Below are positions 48,661 through 57,931 of a stretch of 64,000 nt of DNA, in pieces; within the stretch, counting starts at the first letter, position 1, and every line of letters begins with the position of its first letter. The stretch spans positions 62,001-126,000 of the forward strand of contig NZ_QPNC01000005.1 of assembly GCF_003386285.1 (NCBI RefSeq). Direction: 5' to 3'. This DNA comes from Nocardiopsis sp. FIRDI 009. Its GTDB lineage: Bacteria; Actinomycetota; Actinomycetes; Streptosporangiales; Streptosporangiaceae. The notes beneath the pieces were generated by a model. It did not search any database, was not told where the DNA came from, and saw nothing but the letters and a program-made list of their open reading frames with translations. The translations under genes were made by a program, and so were the position numbers.

Positions 48661-49268
48661 GCCGACCCGCGGTCCACGGCGCGGCCCCGGTGTCGGCGCC
48701 GCGGCCCCGGTGTGCCGACACCGCGCGCTCCGCGCGCGTGCGGCGCGACTTCCGCCTCCCTGCCCCCCGTCCCCCGAGTGGCCGTGAAGCGGCGGTGAAC
48801 CGCCCGTTGCGCCCGGGCGTCCTCGGGACGTGTGTCGGAGCCCACGTCAGCCCGGACGCCTCGACCTTTCGGATGACGTCCCCGACTTTGGTCAGGTGTC
48901 GACCCTGACGTAAGGCTGACGTCTCCCTGAGAGATCCCTGAACCGGGCCGGAGGGGCGGAAGACCCGATATAACGCGACGTATGGTGAGTGGTGTGCCCG
49001 ACGGAAGCGGCGCCCGACGACCCGGGCCCGCCCTCGGAAGACCACCACGCCCCCGTGACATCCACGACGCCCGCGAGAACCGGCGGACGGTCCGCGAGAA
49101 CGACGCCGTCCGCGCGCCCCGGCGCGCGCTTCCTCACGGGACGGCACACCACCACACGGCAGCGAACTAGGAGCGACAACCCCTCATGTCCAGATCGGCG
49201 ACGACGATCCGTGCCGCGGATCGATCCCCCACGGGGATCCCGGCCCACGGAGCGGAAGGGACGCACGC
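48661..49268 (+). other. Intergenic region before the RND gene
   Basis: About 600 bases. Near the arsR stop there are GC-rich direct repeats of GCGGCCCCGGTGT and a GCGCGC-TCC-GCGCGC hairpin that could terminate arsR. GTCAGG-N7-CCTGAC at 48891-48909 is a candidate operator. TATAAC at 48969-48974 is a good minus-10 hexamer. An ATG at 48982 directly at the expected transcription start opens a 62-codon frame to 49170. That frame has no recognisable family and may be a leaderless leader peptide or chance. Confidence 0.4.
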
Positions 49269-52200
49269 GTGAACCGCCTGTCGAACATCTCCCTCGGCAA
49301 CCGGGCGCTCATCCTCCTCATCACCCTCGCGGTCATGTTCTTCGGCGGGCTCGCCGCGACGAGTGCCAAGCGTGAGCTCTTCCCCGAGTTCTCACTACCG
49401 ATGGTGACCGTCACCGCGTCCTACGAGGGGGCCACCCCCCAGGTCGTGGAGGGTCAGGTCGTCGAACCCCTGGAGCAGGCCATCCAGGGGATCGAGGGCG
49501 TCACCGCCGTCACCGCCACCAGCAGCACGGGGACCGCGACGATCCAGGCCGAGTTCGACTACGGGCTCGAACAGGGCGACCTGGTCCGCGAGACCCAGGT
49601 CGCGGTCGACCAGGTCGCGGGGTTCCTGCCCGACGGCGTGGACACCAACGTCATGTCCATGAACACGAACATGCTGCCCGCCCAGGTCCTCGCGGTCAGC
49701 AGCGACACCCTGGAACAGCGGGACATGGCCTCCACCGTGGAGACCGTCCTCCTCCCGGAGATCGAGTCGGTCCCCGGCGTGCGCTCCGCCGTCCTCCTCG
49801 GCGTCGACGAGGAGCGGGTCGAGATCACCCCGGACGAGGACGAACTGGAGTCGGCCGGTCTCACCCCGCAGGACATCGCCCAGGCACTGGAGGGCAGCGG
49901 CCTGCTCATGGCCGGCGGCACCCTCGACGAGGACGACCGCACGCTCAGCGTCACCACCGGTGAACGGCACACCGACCTCGAACAGATCGAGGACGTGTGG
50001 ATCCGGCCCGCCCAGAACGGTGCGGCGATCCCCGGTGCCCCGACGGTCACCGCCGAGCCGGTCCAGCTCTCCGAGGTCGCCGACGTGGCGCTGGTACCGC
50101 AGGAGTCAGGCGAGATCTCCCGGGTGAACGGCGAACCGGCCGTCATGCTCATGGTCATGTCCACGCCCGACGGCAACACCGTGGACATCTCCGCGGGAGT
50201 GGAGTCCGTCCTGGACGAGCAGGCCGACCTGCTCGGGGACGACATCCACATCACCCCGGTCTTCGACCAGGCCCCGTTCATCAACGAGTCGATCTCGGAC
50301 ATGTTCAACGCGGGCTGGATGGGCCTGGCCGCCGCCGTGGTCGTGATCCTGGTCTTCCTGCTGTCGATCCGCTCCACGATCGTGGTCGCCGTGTCGATCC
50401 CGGTGTCCATCCTGGTCACCTTCCTGGGGATGCAGGCGTTCGGGTTCACCCTGAACATGCTCACCCTGGCGGCCCTGACCATCGCGATCGGCCGGGTAGT
50501 CGACGACTCGATCGTGGTGCTGGAGAACATCCGCCGCCACATGGGCTACGGCAAGGAGCGCATGACGGCGGTCAGGGACGGCGTCCGCGAGGTCGCCACC
50601 GCCGTGGCCTCCTCCTCGTTCGCCACCATCGCCGTGTTCCTGCCGATGGCCTTCGTCGGCGGCCAGGTCGGCGAGATCTTCACACCGTTCGCCGTGACCA
50701 GCTCGATCGCGCTGGGCGCCTCGCTGCTGGTCGCGCTGACCCTCACCCCGGTCCTGTGCTACTGGTTCATGCGGCCCAGGGAGGTCGGTGACGCCACGCA
50801 GGAGGAGATCGAGCGCGAGCAGAACCGGGCGGAGCTGCGCACGCCGCTCCAGCGGGTCTACGTCCCGATCATCTGGTGGATCACCACCAGGCGCAAGAGC
50901 GCCACCGCCGTCATCCTGGTGGCCGCCTCGACCATCTTCGGCGGCACGGTGTACATGGCGACCACGATGGAGACCGACTGGCTCGGCGAGGCCGAGCAGA
51001 ACACCTACATGGCCGTGCAGGACCTGGAGCCCGGCACCTCCCTGGAGACCGCCGACGCCGAGGCCGCCAAGGTCGAGGAGCTGCTCGCGGGGCTGGCCTG
51101 GGTGGACGACTACCAGGTCAGCGTCGGCGGCGGCAGCAACCCGATGGTGGCCGCCGGCACCGACCAGATCAGCTACACCATCACCGCCGACCCCGACACC
51201 GACCAGCTGCGCAACCGCGAGGTGCTGCGGGAGGAGTTCGCCGCCCTCGACACCGAGTACGAGCCCAGGCTCGACGCCTCGGGCGGCATGGGCGGCTCGG
51301 GCATCGAGGTCCGGGTCACGGCCGAGGACCAGGAGACCCTGACCGCGGCCGCCGACATGGTCGAGGAGGCCCTGCTCGACATCGACGGCGCCGATGACGT
51401 CGTCAACGGGGTGTCCGCCTCCCAGACCGCGCTGGAGGTGCACGTCGACGGTGAGGAGGCCGCGGAGCTCGGGCTGAACGAGGCCCTGGTCGGCCAGGCG
51501 GTCGCCGCCGCCTTCAACGGGCGGGGCGTCGGCTCCGCGACCATCGACGACGTCCGCCGCGACGTGGTCGTGCTCACCGACGAGGCCCCGCAGACCCGTG
51601 AGGAGCTGGAGGACCTCACGCTCACCACACCCACCGGGCGGGAGGTGAGCCTGGACCGCGTCGCCGACGTCGAGGAGGTCACGCAGCCTCCGCAGCTGAC
51701 CCGGATCGACGGTGTCACCAGCACCACGGTGTCGGCCAGCCCGACCGCCTCCGACCTGGGCGCGGTGAGCACCGAGATCGGCCGGGCCCTGGACGAGCTG
51801 GACCTGCCCTCGGGCGCCACCGCCACACTGGCCGGGGTCAGCCAGGACCAGGCCGAGGGCCTGCTCCAGCTGCTCACGGCGCTGCTCGCGGCGATCGTCA
51901 TCTGCTACCTGATCATGGTGGCGACGTTCAAGAGCCTCATCCAGCCGCTCATCCTGCTGGTGTCGGTGCCCTTCGCGGCGACTGGTTCGCTGGGCCTGCT
52001 CATGCTGACCGGCACCCCGCTCGGGGCGGCGGCGATGATCGGCATGCTCATGCTGATCGGTGTGGTGATCACCAACGCCATCGTGCTGATGGACCTGATC
52101 AACCAGAACCGCGCGGGCGGCATGCCGCTGGGCGAGGCGATCGTCGAGGGCACCCGGCACCGTCTGCGGCCGATCCTCATGACCGCTGCGGGAACCATCG

Positions 52201-52526
52201 CCGCGCTGGTGCCGCTGGCCACCGGTCTCACCGGCGGCGGGGCGTTCGTCTCCGGTCCGGTCGCGATCGTGGTGATCGGCGGACTGGTCTCGTCCACCCT
52301 GCTCACGCTGATCCTGGTTCCCGTGCTCTACCAGTTGGTCGAGGCGGGCAAGGAGCGCCGTGCGCGCAGGCGGGCGGCCCGTCGCGAGCGCCGTCACGGC
52401 AAGGGCGCGGCCGAGAGGGGCGGCGAGGGAGCCGACCGCCGGTCCGTACCGGGGATGAACGGCTCCGGCGGACCGCACGGAACCAGCGGATCGGACGAGC
52501 CCACGGGCGAGCCCGTCGGACGCTGA
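49269..52526 (+). CDS. RND-superfamily efflux transporter (AcrB/SwrC-like)
   Basis: A 1085-residue HAE1-type RND pump with the full two-fold repeat: a first transmembrane helix, a large external loop, six helices, a second loop and six helices. The proton-relay Asp pair is in the fourth helix (GRVVDDSIVVLENI). MLMLIGVVITNAIVLMD is the equivalent in the second half. Gram-positive homologues such as SwrC export lipopeptides or fatty acids. No membrane fusion protein or outer-membrane factor is nearby. The last 50 residues are a charged disordered tail. GTG 49269 follows GGAAGGG. The substrate is unknown. Confidence 0.93.
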   Translation: MNRLSNISLGNRALILLITLAVMFFGGLAATSAKRELFPEFSLPMVTVTASYEGATPQVVEGQVVEPLEQAIQGIEGVTAVTATSSTGTATIQAEFDYGLEQGDLVRETQVAVDQVAGFLPDGVDTNVMSMNTNMLPAQVLAVSSDTLEQRDMASTVETVLLPEIESVPGVRSAVLLGVDEERVEITPDEDELESAGLTPQDIAQALEGSGLLMAGGTLDEDDRTLSVTTGERHTDLEQIEDVWIRPAQNGAAIPGAPTVTAEPVQLSEVADVALVPQESGEISRVNGEPAVMLMVMSTPDGNTVDISAGVESVLDEQADLLGDDIHITPVFDQAPFINESISDMFNAGWMGLAAAVVVILVFLLSIRSTIVVAVSIPVSILVTFLGMQAFGFTLNMLTLAALTIAIGRVVDDSIVVLENIRRHMGYGKERMTAVRDGVREVATAVASSSFATIAVFLPMAFVGGQVGEIFTPFAVTSSIALGASLLVALTLTPVLCYWFMRPREVGDATQEEIEREQNRAELRTPLQRVYVPIIWWITTRRKSATAVILVAASTIFGGTVYMATTMETDWLGEAEQNTYMAVQDLEPGTSLETADAEAAKVEELLAGLAWVDDYQVSVGGGSNPMVAAGTDQISYTITADPDTDQLRNREVLREEFAALDTEYEPRLDASGGMGGSGIEVRVTAEDQETLTAAADMVEEALLDIDGADDVVNGVSASQTALEVHVDGEEAAELGLNEALVGQAVAAAFNGRGVGSATIDDVRRDVVVLTDEAPQTREELEDLTLTTPTGREVSLDRVADVEEVTQPPQLTRIDGVTSTTVSASPTASDLGAVSTEIGRALDELDLPSGATATLAGVSQDQAEGLLQLLTALLAAIVICYLIMVATFKSLIQPLILLVSVPFAATGSLGLLMLTGTPLGAAAMIGMLMLIGVVITNAIVLMDLINQNRAGGMPLGEAIVEGTRHRLRPILMTAAGTIAALVPLATGLTGGGAFVSGPVAIVVIGGLVSSTLLTLILVPVLYQLVEAGKERRARRRAARRERRHGKGAAERGGEGADRRSVPGMNGSGGPHGTSGSDEPTGEPVGR

Positions 52527-52556
52527 TTCCTCCGGGCGACCGGAATCCGTTGACCG

Positions 52557-52589
52557 GGGGGCGTTCCGCACACGGTGCGGGACGCCCCC
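52557..52589 (+). terminator. Terminator of the RND gene
   Basis: A 14-bp stem with one G-T pair (arms begin GGGGGCGTTCCGCA) and a 5-base loop, 31 bases after the stop. Confidence 0.88.
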
Positions 52590-53202
52590 GCCGTCCTGGG
52601 CGGCGTGACGTGTGCCGGTTTCCCGGGATCATCGGGGCGTTGATGTGCGTCGTCTCTTCGCCGGGAGCGGTTCGGGCGGGTCGGGGCCGCCTGAAAGCGG
52701 ATCGCCTGGGACTCCGTGAAGTATTCACACGCGCCACATGGATACCCTACGGAATTAATTTTTCATCTGCACCGCCTGGCTAACGGGCGAGACCGCAGAG
52801 GATGCCTTCGTTTATTTAAGATCACGTTTTTCTGACCATCGGGCTAGCCTGTCCTTGCTTCGTGGTTGCACTTGGAACAAAAGCGTCCAGATCCGTTAAT
52901 CGGATACCTGCCAGGGCATCTAGCAGAGTGGAAGAGCAAGGATGGCATGGGCGGTCCCACGTGGTTGACGCGCCCCACATGGTGATCCATCCGCTCAGGG
53001 GGCGCGGGTGCGCCGGTGACGTGAACCTTGTCGTTCGCAGCGCGGCGGCCGCACCGCGATACCGATTCAACAGGGCGCGACGAGCCGTTCTCGCTTGTTC
53101 GCGGCTCCTTCATATGTTTCCTGGGCGCACTCTTCTTCAGTATGACGCGCGTACGGTGCGCGATCCGCGCCGCACCACGTATCTGAGACGAAAGGCGTAT
53201 CA
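52590..53202 (+). promoter_or_regulatory. Long A+T-rich region upstream of adhE
   Basis: About 610 bases without a credible gene, with A+T-rich patches near 52730-52840. Two palindromes are visible: GTGAA-N3-TTCAC at 52716-52728 and ATCCG-N5-CGGAT at 52891-52905. The first resembles half of a Rex or Crp/Fnr site, but its spacing is one base short. A long leader or several promoters would explain the length. Confidence 0.4.
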
Positions 53203-55788
53203 GTGAAGACGATTGATGCAATGGTGGCGAGAGCCCGGGCGTCCGTGGCCGAGTTCGAGTCCTTCGGGCAGGAGGAGGTCGACCGGATCGTCAGCGCCGC
53301 CTCGAGGGCGGCCCTCGCCGAGCACACGGATCTGGCCAGGCACGCCGTCGAGGAGACGAAGCGCGGCTTGGTCGAGGACAAGGCGGTGAAGAACGTCTTC
53401 GCCTGTGAGCACGTCACACACCACATGAGGGACCTGAGGACGGTCGGCGTCATCGGTACCGACGATCTCCGGGGCATCACCGAGGTCGCCGCGCCGATCG
53501 GAGTCATCTGCGCGATCACGCCGGTCACGAATCCGACGTCGACTGTGCTGTTCAAGGCGCTGATCGCGCTGAAGACGCGCAACAGCATCATCTTCTCGTT
53601 CGCCGGGTCGGCCAACGGGAGCAGTAGGAGGGCCGCCATGATCGTCCGGGACGCCGCCGTCGCGGCCGGCGCTCCCGAGCACTGCGTCCAGTGGCTGGAG
53701 GAGCCCGAACGCGCGGCCACCGACGAGCTCATGAGACACGAAGGGGTCTCCGTCATCCTCGCCACCGGCGGCCATCGCCTGGTGCGCGCCGCGTATTCGA
53801 GCGGAAAGCCGGCTCTGGGGGTCGGAGCCGGTAACGTCCCCGCCGTCGTCGACAGCACCGCGGACGTGCGTCGGGCCGCGCACGACATCGTCCTGTCCAA
53901 CACGTTCGACCATGGCATGGTCTGTTCCTCGGAACAGGTCCTTGTCGTCGACGACGGTGTGGGGCAGGAGTTCACCGAAGAGCTTCGCGGTCTGCGAGCC
54001 CATGTGGCCACCTCGCAGGAGAAGGCACTACTGGAGCGCTTCCTGTTCGGTGTCGGTCCCGGGGACGACCGGTCCGAGGGCGTCTTCAACCGTGACGCCG
54101 TCGGACGCTCAGCCTCCTGGATCGCCGAGCAGGCCGGATTCCGGGTACCCGCCGATACCTCGGTCATCCTCGCCGACGTCCACGCCGTGGGCCCCGCGGA
54201 ACCGTTGACACGGGAGAAGCTCTGCCCGGTTCTGGCCGTCGTCCGCGCCTCCGGACGGGAGGAGGCCGTCGGGCTCGCCCGGCAGGTGCTCGCACTGGAC
54301 GGACTGGGGCACACCGCCGCCGTGCACGCCCGAGACCAGGAGTACTGCGAGCAGTTCGGCACACGGGTCGAAGCGATTCGCGTCATCTGCAACTCACCCA
54401 CTTCCCAGGGAGGCATCGGGGGCGTCTACAACTTCCTCACCCCCTCCCTGACCCTGGGCGCGGGATCCTACGGCGGAAACTCCTTCGCCGGGAACGTGCA
54501 CGCCGTGAACCTGCTCAACATCAAGCGCATCGCCCGCCGAACGACGAACATGCAGTGGTTCAGGGTCCCGCCCGAGATCTACTTCGAGCCGTACTCGCTG
54601 AACTACCTCTCCGAGATGCGTAACGTGGGGCGGGTGAGCCTGGTCACCGGAGCGGGCGCCCGCCGCCGCGGCCACGTCCAGCGCGTCACGGACGCGCTCG
54701 GCAGGCGTGGAACGCCCGTCGAGATCGACGTCATCGACGACGTCGAAGCCGATCCCGGCATTCCAACCGTGCGACGGGGGGCGACCAGGATGGCCCGCTT
54801 CCGTCCGGACACGATCATCGCCCTGGGCGGTGGTTCGGTGATGGACGCGGCCAAGGTCATGTGGCTGACCTACGAGCACCCCTCGGTCGAGTTCTCCGAC
54901 ATGCGCGGGAAGTTCTTCGACATGCGCAAGCGCGCGTTCGACTTTCCCGAGACCGGAACCCTGGCCAGCCTGGTCTGCGTTCCGACGACCTCCGGCTCCG
55001 GGTCCGAGACCAGTCCGTTCGCCGTGATCACAGACCCCGACACCGGACTCAAGTACCCGCTGGCGGACTACGCCCTCACCCCGAGCGTCGCCATCTGCGA
55101 CCCGACCCTGGCGACCCGCCTGCCCCCGACCGTCACCGCGGACAGCGGGTTCGACGCGCTCACGCACGCGATCGAGGCCTATGTCTCCGTCTACGCCAAC
55201 GACTTCACCGACGGCCTGTGCCTCAAGGCGATCCAGTTGGTCTTCGCCCACCTGGAACGGGCCGTGCACGATGGCAGGAACGACCCGGAAGCCCGCATGG
55301 GCATGCACAACGCGGGCACCATCGCCGGTATGGCGTTCGGCAACGCCTTCCTCGGGATCGTGCACGCGATGTCCCACACGCTGGGGGCGACCTTTCACAT
55401 ATCCCACGGACGTACGAACGCCCTGTTGCTCCCACACGTCATCCGCTACAACGGGTCCCCCTCCGGCAAGCTCACGGGCTGGCCCAGGTACGAGTCCCAC
55501 CGTGCGCCCGAGCGCTTCCAGGACATCGCGCGCAGTGTGGGGCTGCCCGCCCGCTCGCCCGGTCAGGCGGTGACGGAGCTGGCCCGTGCCGTCGAGGACC
55601 TGCGTGACGCCGTCGGTATCGAGCCCTCCTTCGCCGAGGTCGGGGTCGACGAGGACGAGTTCCTGGGAGCGCTTCCTGAGCAGGCGATCAACGCCTACAA
55701 CGACCAGTGCGCCCCGGCCAACCCCAGGATGCCTCTCATGGCGCATATGGAGAAGCTCATGGTGGCCGCGTACTACGGACACCGGTGA
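53203..55788 (+). CDS. adhE: Bifunctional acetaldehyde-CoA/alcohol dehydrogenase AdhE
   Basis: An 861-residue fusion that reduces acetyl-CoA to ethanol in two NADH-dependent steps. The N-terminal aldehyde dehydrogenase half has the catalytic Cys241 in GMVCSSEQ and the SFAGSANGSS cofactor loop. The C-terminal iron-dependent alcohol dehydrogenase half begins near residue 470, with ALGGGSVMDAAK and metal ligands in DSGFDALTHAIEAY and MSHTLGATFHISHG. Both domains look complete. GTG 53203 was chosen. AdhE is a fermentative enzyme and uncommon in aerobic filamentous actinomycetes. Codon use is slightly less G+C-rich than in neighbours, and an IS remnant follows, so acquisition by transfer is plausible. 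Confidence 0.95.
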   Translation: MKTIDAMVARARASVAEFESFGQEEVDRIVSAASRAALAEHTDLARHAVEETKRGLVEDKAVKNVFACEHVTHHMRDLRTVGVIGTDDLRGITEVAAPIGVICAITPVTNPTSTVLFKALIALKTRNSIIFSFAGSANGSSRRAAMIVRDAAVAAGAPEHCVQWLEEPERAATDELMRHEGVSVILATGGHRLVRAAYSSGKPALGVGAGNVPAVVDSTADVRRAAHDIVLSNTFDHGMVCSSEQVLVVDDGVGQEFTEELRGLRAHVATSQEKALLERFLFGVGPGDDRSEGVFNRDAVGRSASWIAEQAGFRVPADTSVILADVHAVGPAEPLTREKLCPVLAVVRASGREEAVGLARQVLALDGLGHTAAVHARDQEYCEQFGTRVEAIRVICNSPTSQGGIGGVYNFLTPSLTLGAGSYGGNSFAGNVHAVNLLNIKRIARRTTNMQWFRVPPEIYFEPYSLNYLSEMRNVGRVSLVTGAGARRRGHVQRVTDALGRRGTPVEIDVIDDVEADPGIPTVRRGATRMARFRPDTIIALGGGSVMDAAKVMWLTYEHPSVEFSDMRGKFFDMRKRAFDFPETGTLASLVCVPTTSGSGSETSPFAVITDPDTGLKYPLADYALTPSVAICDPTLATRLPPTVTADSGFDALTHAIEAYVSVYANDFTDGLCLKAIQLVFAHLERAVHDGRNDPEARMGMHNAGTIAGMAFGNAFLGIVHAMSHTLGATFHISHGRTNALLLPHVIRYNGSPSGKLTGWPRYESHRAPERFQDIARSVGLPARSPGQAVTELARAVEDLRDAVGIEPSFAEVGVDEDEFLGALPEQAINAYNDQCAPANPRMPLMAHMEKLMVAAYYGHR

Positions 55789-55966
55789 TGCGCCGACGGA
55801 GGTGGGCTGCGTGGGACCGGTCCCCTGAGCTCGGGCGGGTAGGCACCGGTGGTGGGCGGCGCGGGAGTCTCCGGTGACTCGGCGGGCCTGGACCACTCCC
55901 AGACGGCGGCACGGGTTCTCGATCCGCCAGTGCGGGTCGGGCGTCCTCGTGGTTCGGTTCGCGCTC

Positions 55967-56214
55967 TTAGGGAGCGCCCGCGAGAGCACGGCGGCTTTTC
56001 CCGTCACTCTCCAGGCGTGGTCGCTCAGCCACCTCCTTCTCCAGTCGCTCGATCCTGGCGTGGAGCCGTTCGGCTTCCGCTTCGGCGGGGTGTCCGCGGC
56101 GCGGCGGGGCCCGCGCACGGTGCCGGTGGCGCGGGCTTCGTAGGCGGTGACGATGCGCGACTCGTGGTCGGTGGGGAGGGGACGGCGTCTGGGTTTGGCC
56201 GCAGGGTGCGCCAT
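55967..56214 (-). pseudogene. Decayed IS3-type transposase OrfA remnant
   Basis: Two minus-strand frames carry consecutive pieces of an IS3-family OrfA. From ATG 56214 one reads KPRRRPLPTDHESRIVTAYEA, the DNA-binding start of such proteins. After a frameshift near 56105 another frame reads AEAEAERLHARIERLEKEVAE, the leucine-zipper-like coil, ending at 55967. The usual LLRREGLYSSH region between them is missing or scrambled, and no OrfB follows. It is therefore a broken remnant. Recognition rests on memory of the family consensus, not an alignment. Confidence 0.6.
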
Positions 56215-56564
56215 CCGCCCTGGAGCGCATCGCCGCGGGGACGGCCTCGGCGCAGTCAACACACCGCATCGCTTTCGGTAAGCCGTAGACTGCGGTGGTG
56301 GTGACTCTCTGTAGTAACTCCCGAGGGTGAGGTTCGCCCCTCAAGCGCGTGGGTTTCGGGGTCAACCCGGTATCACAGGGCTGCGAAACGACCGGGACCG
56401 ACAGAGGCCACGCGGGAACAGCGGCGGGTCCTGTCCCAGGTACTCTGTGCAGTTCAGGGTGGGTTTACTCCACAAACCCCATACTTGGGGCATTGCAGGC
56501 CTTGGCGTTGCGTCATCGGAGCGTTGATTTGTGCTCTCCGGGCACTCCAGGCAGTCTGCGTCAC

Positions 56565-56729
56565 ATGGACGAATCGAACAAGAGCCTTGATGACCTGGTC
56601 CGCGACGAGCTGGGCGAGGAACCGTCCCAGGAGGCCAAGGACTACGCCCGACAGCTGTACGAACGTTTCCGGCTGCCCGCTCCGACCGACACCGGTGGTG
56701 CGGACGACTCGGTGACGGCGGGAGAGTGA
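56565..56729 (+). CDS. Small acidic hypothetical protein (54 residues)
   Basis: A 54-residue hydrophilic protein (MDESNKSLDDLVRDELGEEP..., then YARQLYERFRLPAP) with a predicted helix at residues 20-37. I do not recognise the family. The codon pattern and sharp G+C return at third positions favour a real gene. CCCCA-N4-TGGGG at 56477-56490 lies upstream. It is convergent with the RsbW-like gene. Confidence 0.5.
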   Translation: MDESNKSLDDLVRDELGEEPSQEAKDYARQLYERFRLPAPTDTGGADDSVTAGE

Positions 56730-56799
56730 CGGCGACGGACGGTTCAGGCGCGGCGGCGTACCGCCGAGGCCGTCGGGGCCCCGTGGTCACCGCCGGTCC

Positions 56800-57249
56800 T
56801 CAGAGCGGATCGCCGTCGCGCTCCCACACCAGCTCGAACCAGACCTTGCGCCCCATGCCGTCGCCGCGGGGCTCGGTGCCCCACGCGCTGGAGAGCGCCT
56901 CGACCAGGTCCAGGCCCCGACCGTGTTCCTCGGTGTCGTAGGGGTCCCGGTGCTGGGGACGTGGCGACTCCTCCAGATTGCCCAGGTCACGCACCTCCAC
57001 TCGGGCCCATCCGGGCGCCTGGTGCACGCAGATCTCGAACTTGCCCGTCTCCCGGCCGGACGCGCTGTGGGTGATGGCGTTGGTGGCGAGTTCACTGGTC
57101 AGGAGGGTCACCGTGGTCAGGTCCGGGCAGGACGCCAGGTGGCGCGCCACGAACCGGCGCGCATAGGCGATCTGGCTCGGGAGTCCGGGGAACCGGCGTC
57201 TGACCGACCTGGCGGCGGTGTCAGTGCTGTGCGGAATGGGTTCTTCCAT
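56800..57249 (-). CDS. RsbW-like ATP-binding protein
   Basis: A 149-residue HATPase_c_2 anti-sigma-type protein. Motifs are RRRFPGLPSQIAYARRFVA, LLTSELATNAITHSASG (N-box), VEVRDLG (G1) and GRGLDLVEALSSAWG (G2), ending KVWFELVW. Biochemical role as a Ser kinase or partner-switch regulator is inferred from the family. ATG 57249 gives the usual length. ATG 57384 has a better ribosome site (GGGAAG) but would add 45 low-complexity residues. No partner sigma or antagonist gene is adjacent. Confidence 0.85.
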   Translation of the reverse strand: MEEPIPHSTDTAARSVRRRFPGLPSQIAYARRFVARHLASCPDLTTVTLLTSELATNAITHSASGRETGKFEICVHQAPGWARVEVRDLGNLEESPRPQHRDPYDTEEHGRGLDLVEALSSAWGTEPRGDGMGRKVWFELVWERDGDPL

Positions 57250-57384
57250 GGATCTCGTCGAACCTTGGAACGGACGGGACGTGGAACGCGGGGACGAGAA
57301 CGGATCCGACGGTGAGGGTGCGGTGCCTGGGGCGGGGGCGTGTCGGGTGGCCAGGGGACCCTGGGCTGCGGCGGGGTCACACAT

Positions 57385-57931
57385 GGTGGGTTTCACTTCC
57401 CGATGACGTGTGTGCGCGACGGGCGGGGCAAGGTGCGCCGGGCCCTCGTGGCGTCCATGCCCGCGGAGACGGGTCACGGCGCGTTGCGGACACACGGGTC
57501 GGTGCCCCCTGGGTCAGGGAGGGAAGTGGTCTGGTGCCACGGGGCGCGCGGTGTGCGGGGGTCGGCGTGTGGGAGGGGAGGAGCCGTGGGGCTCCCCGCC
57601 TGGCGGGGGTGGGGCCGAGAGGAGGCCCGTCATGGTCGGTCATGGTGGGTCAGGGATGTGCCCTGCGACACTGGAGGGCGTATTCGCGCTTAGCATACGC
57701 TCTGTGCCTCCCCCGAAACCCGGTCGACCTGGCCTGGATAGGATATCCCCCGATGACCTGGAAAAAGGGGGGAACCGGTGAGGTCGTGACGAGGATCCCG
57801 GGCGGGCCACGGCGGCGTTTCGTGACTGGTGGGGCTCGCGGGATAAGGTAACGATTCTGTGAAGTTCCGCTGAATTTCGGTGCTTCACACGGTCTTGCGG
57901 CTGGTATGTCCGAGGCGACAAGGTATCCCCC
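57385..57931 (+). other. Intergenic region before the MftF-like gene
   Basis: About 550 bases of mostly G-rich sequence with no supported gene. GCGTAT-N11-ATACGC at 57678-57700 is an inverted repeat at a local A+T rise. A TAGGAT hexamer near 57740 could be a minus-10 element for the downstream gene. Confidence 0.35.

Noticed and set aside
52716..52728. Possible Rex or Crp/Fnr operator before adhE
   Set aside because: GTGAA-N3-TTCAC lacks the four-base spacing of Rex and the six-base spacing of Crp/Fnr sites; kept only as an unnamed palindrome.
55849..56304. Plus-strand frame after adhE
   Set aside because: It is antisense to the transposase remnant and has no recognisable features.
57312..57851. 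Plus-strand open frames downstream of the RsbW-like gene
   Set aside because: Low-complexity Gly/Arg/Trp-rich translations, no ribosome site and no family; treated as intergenic.
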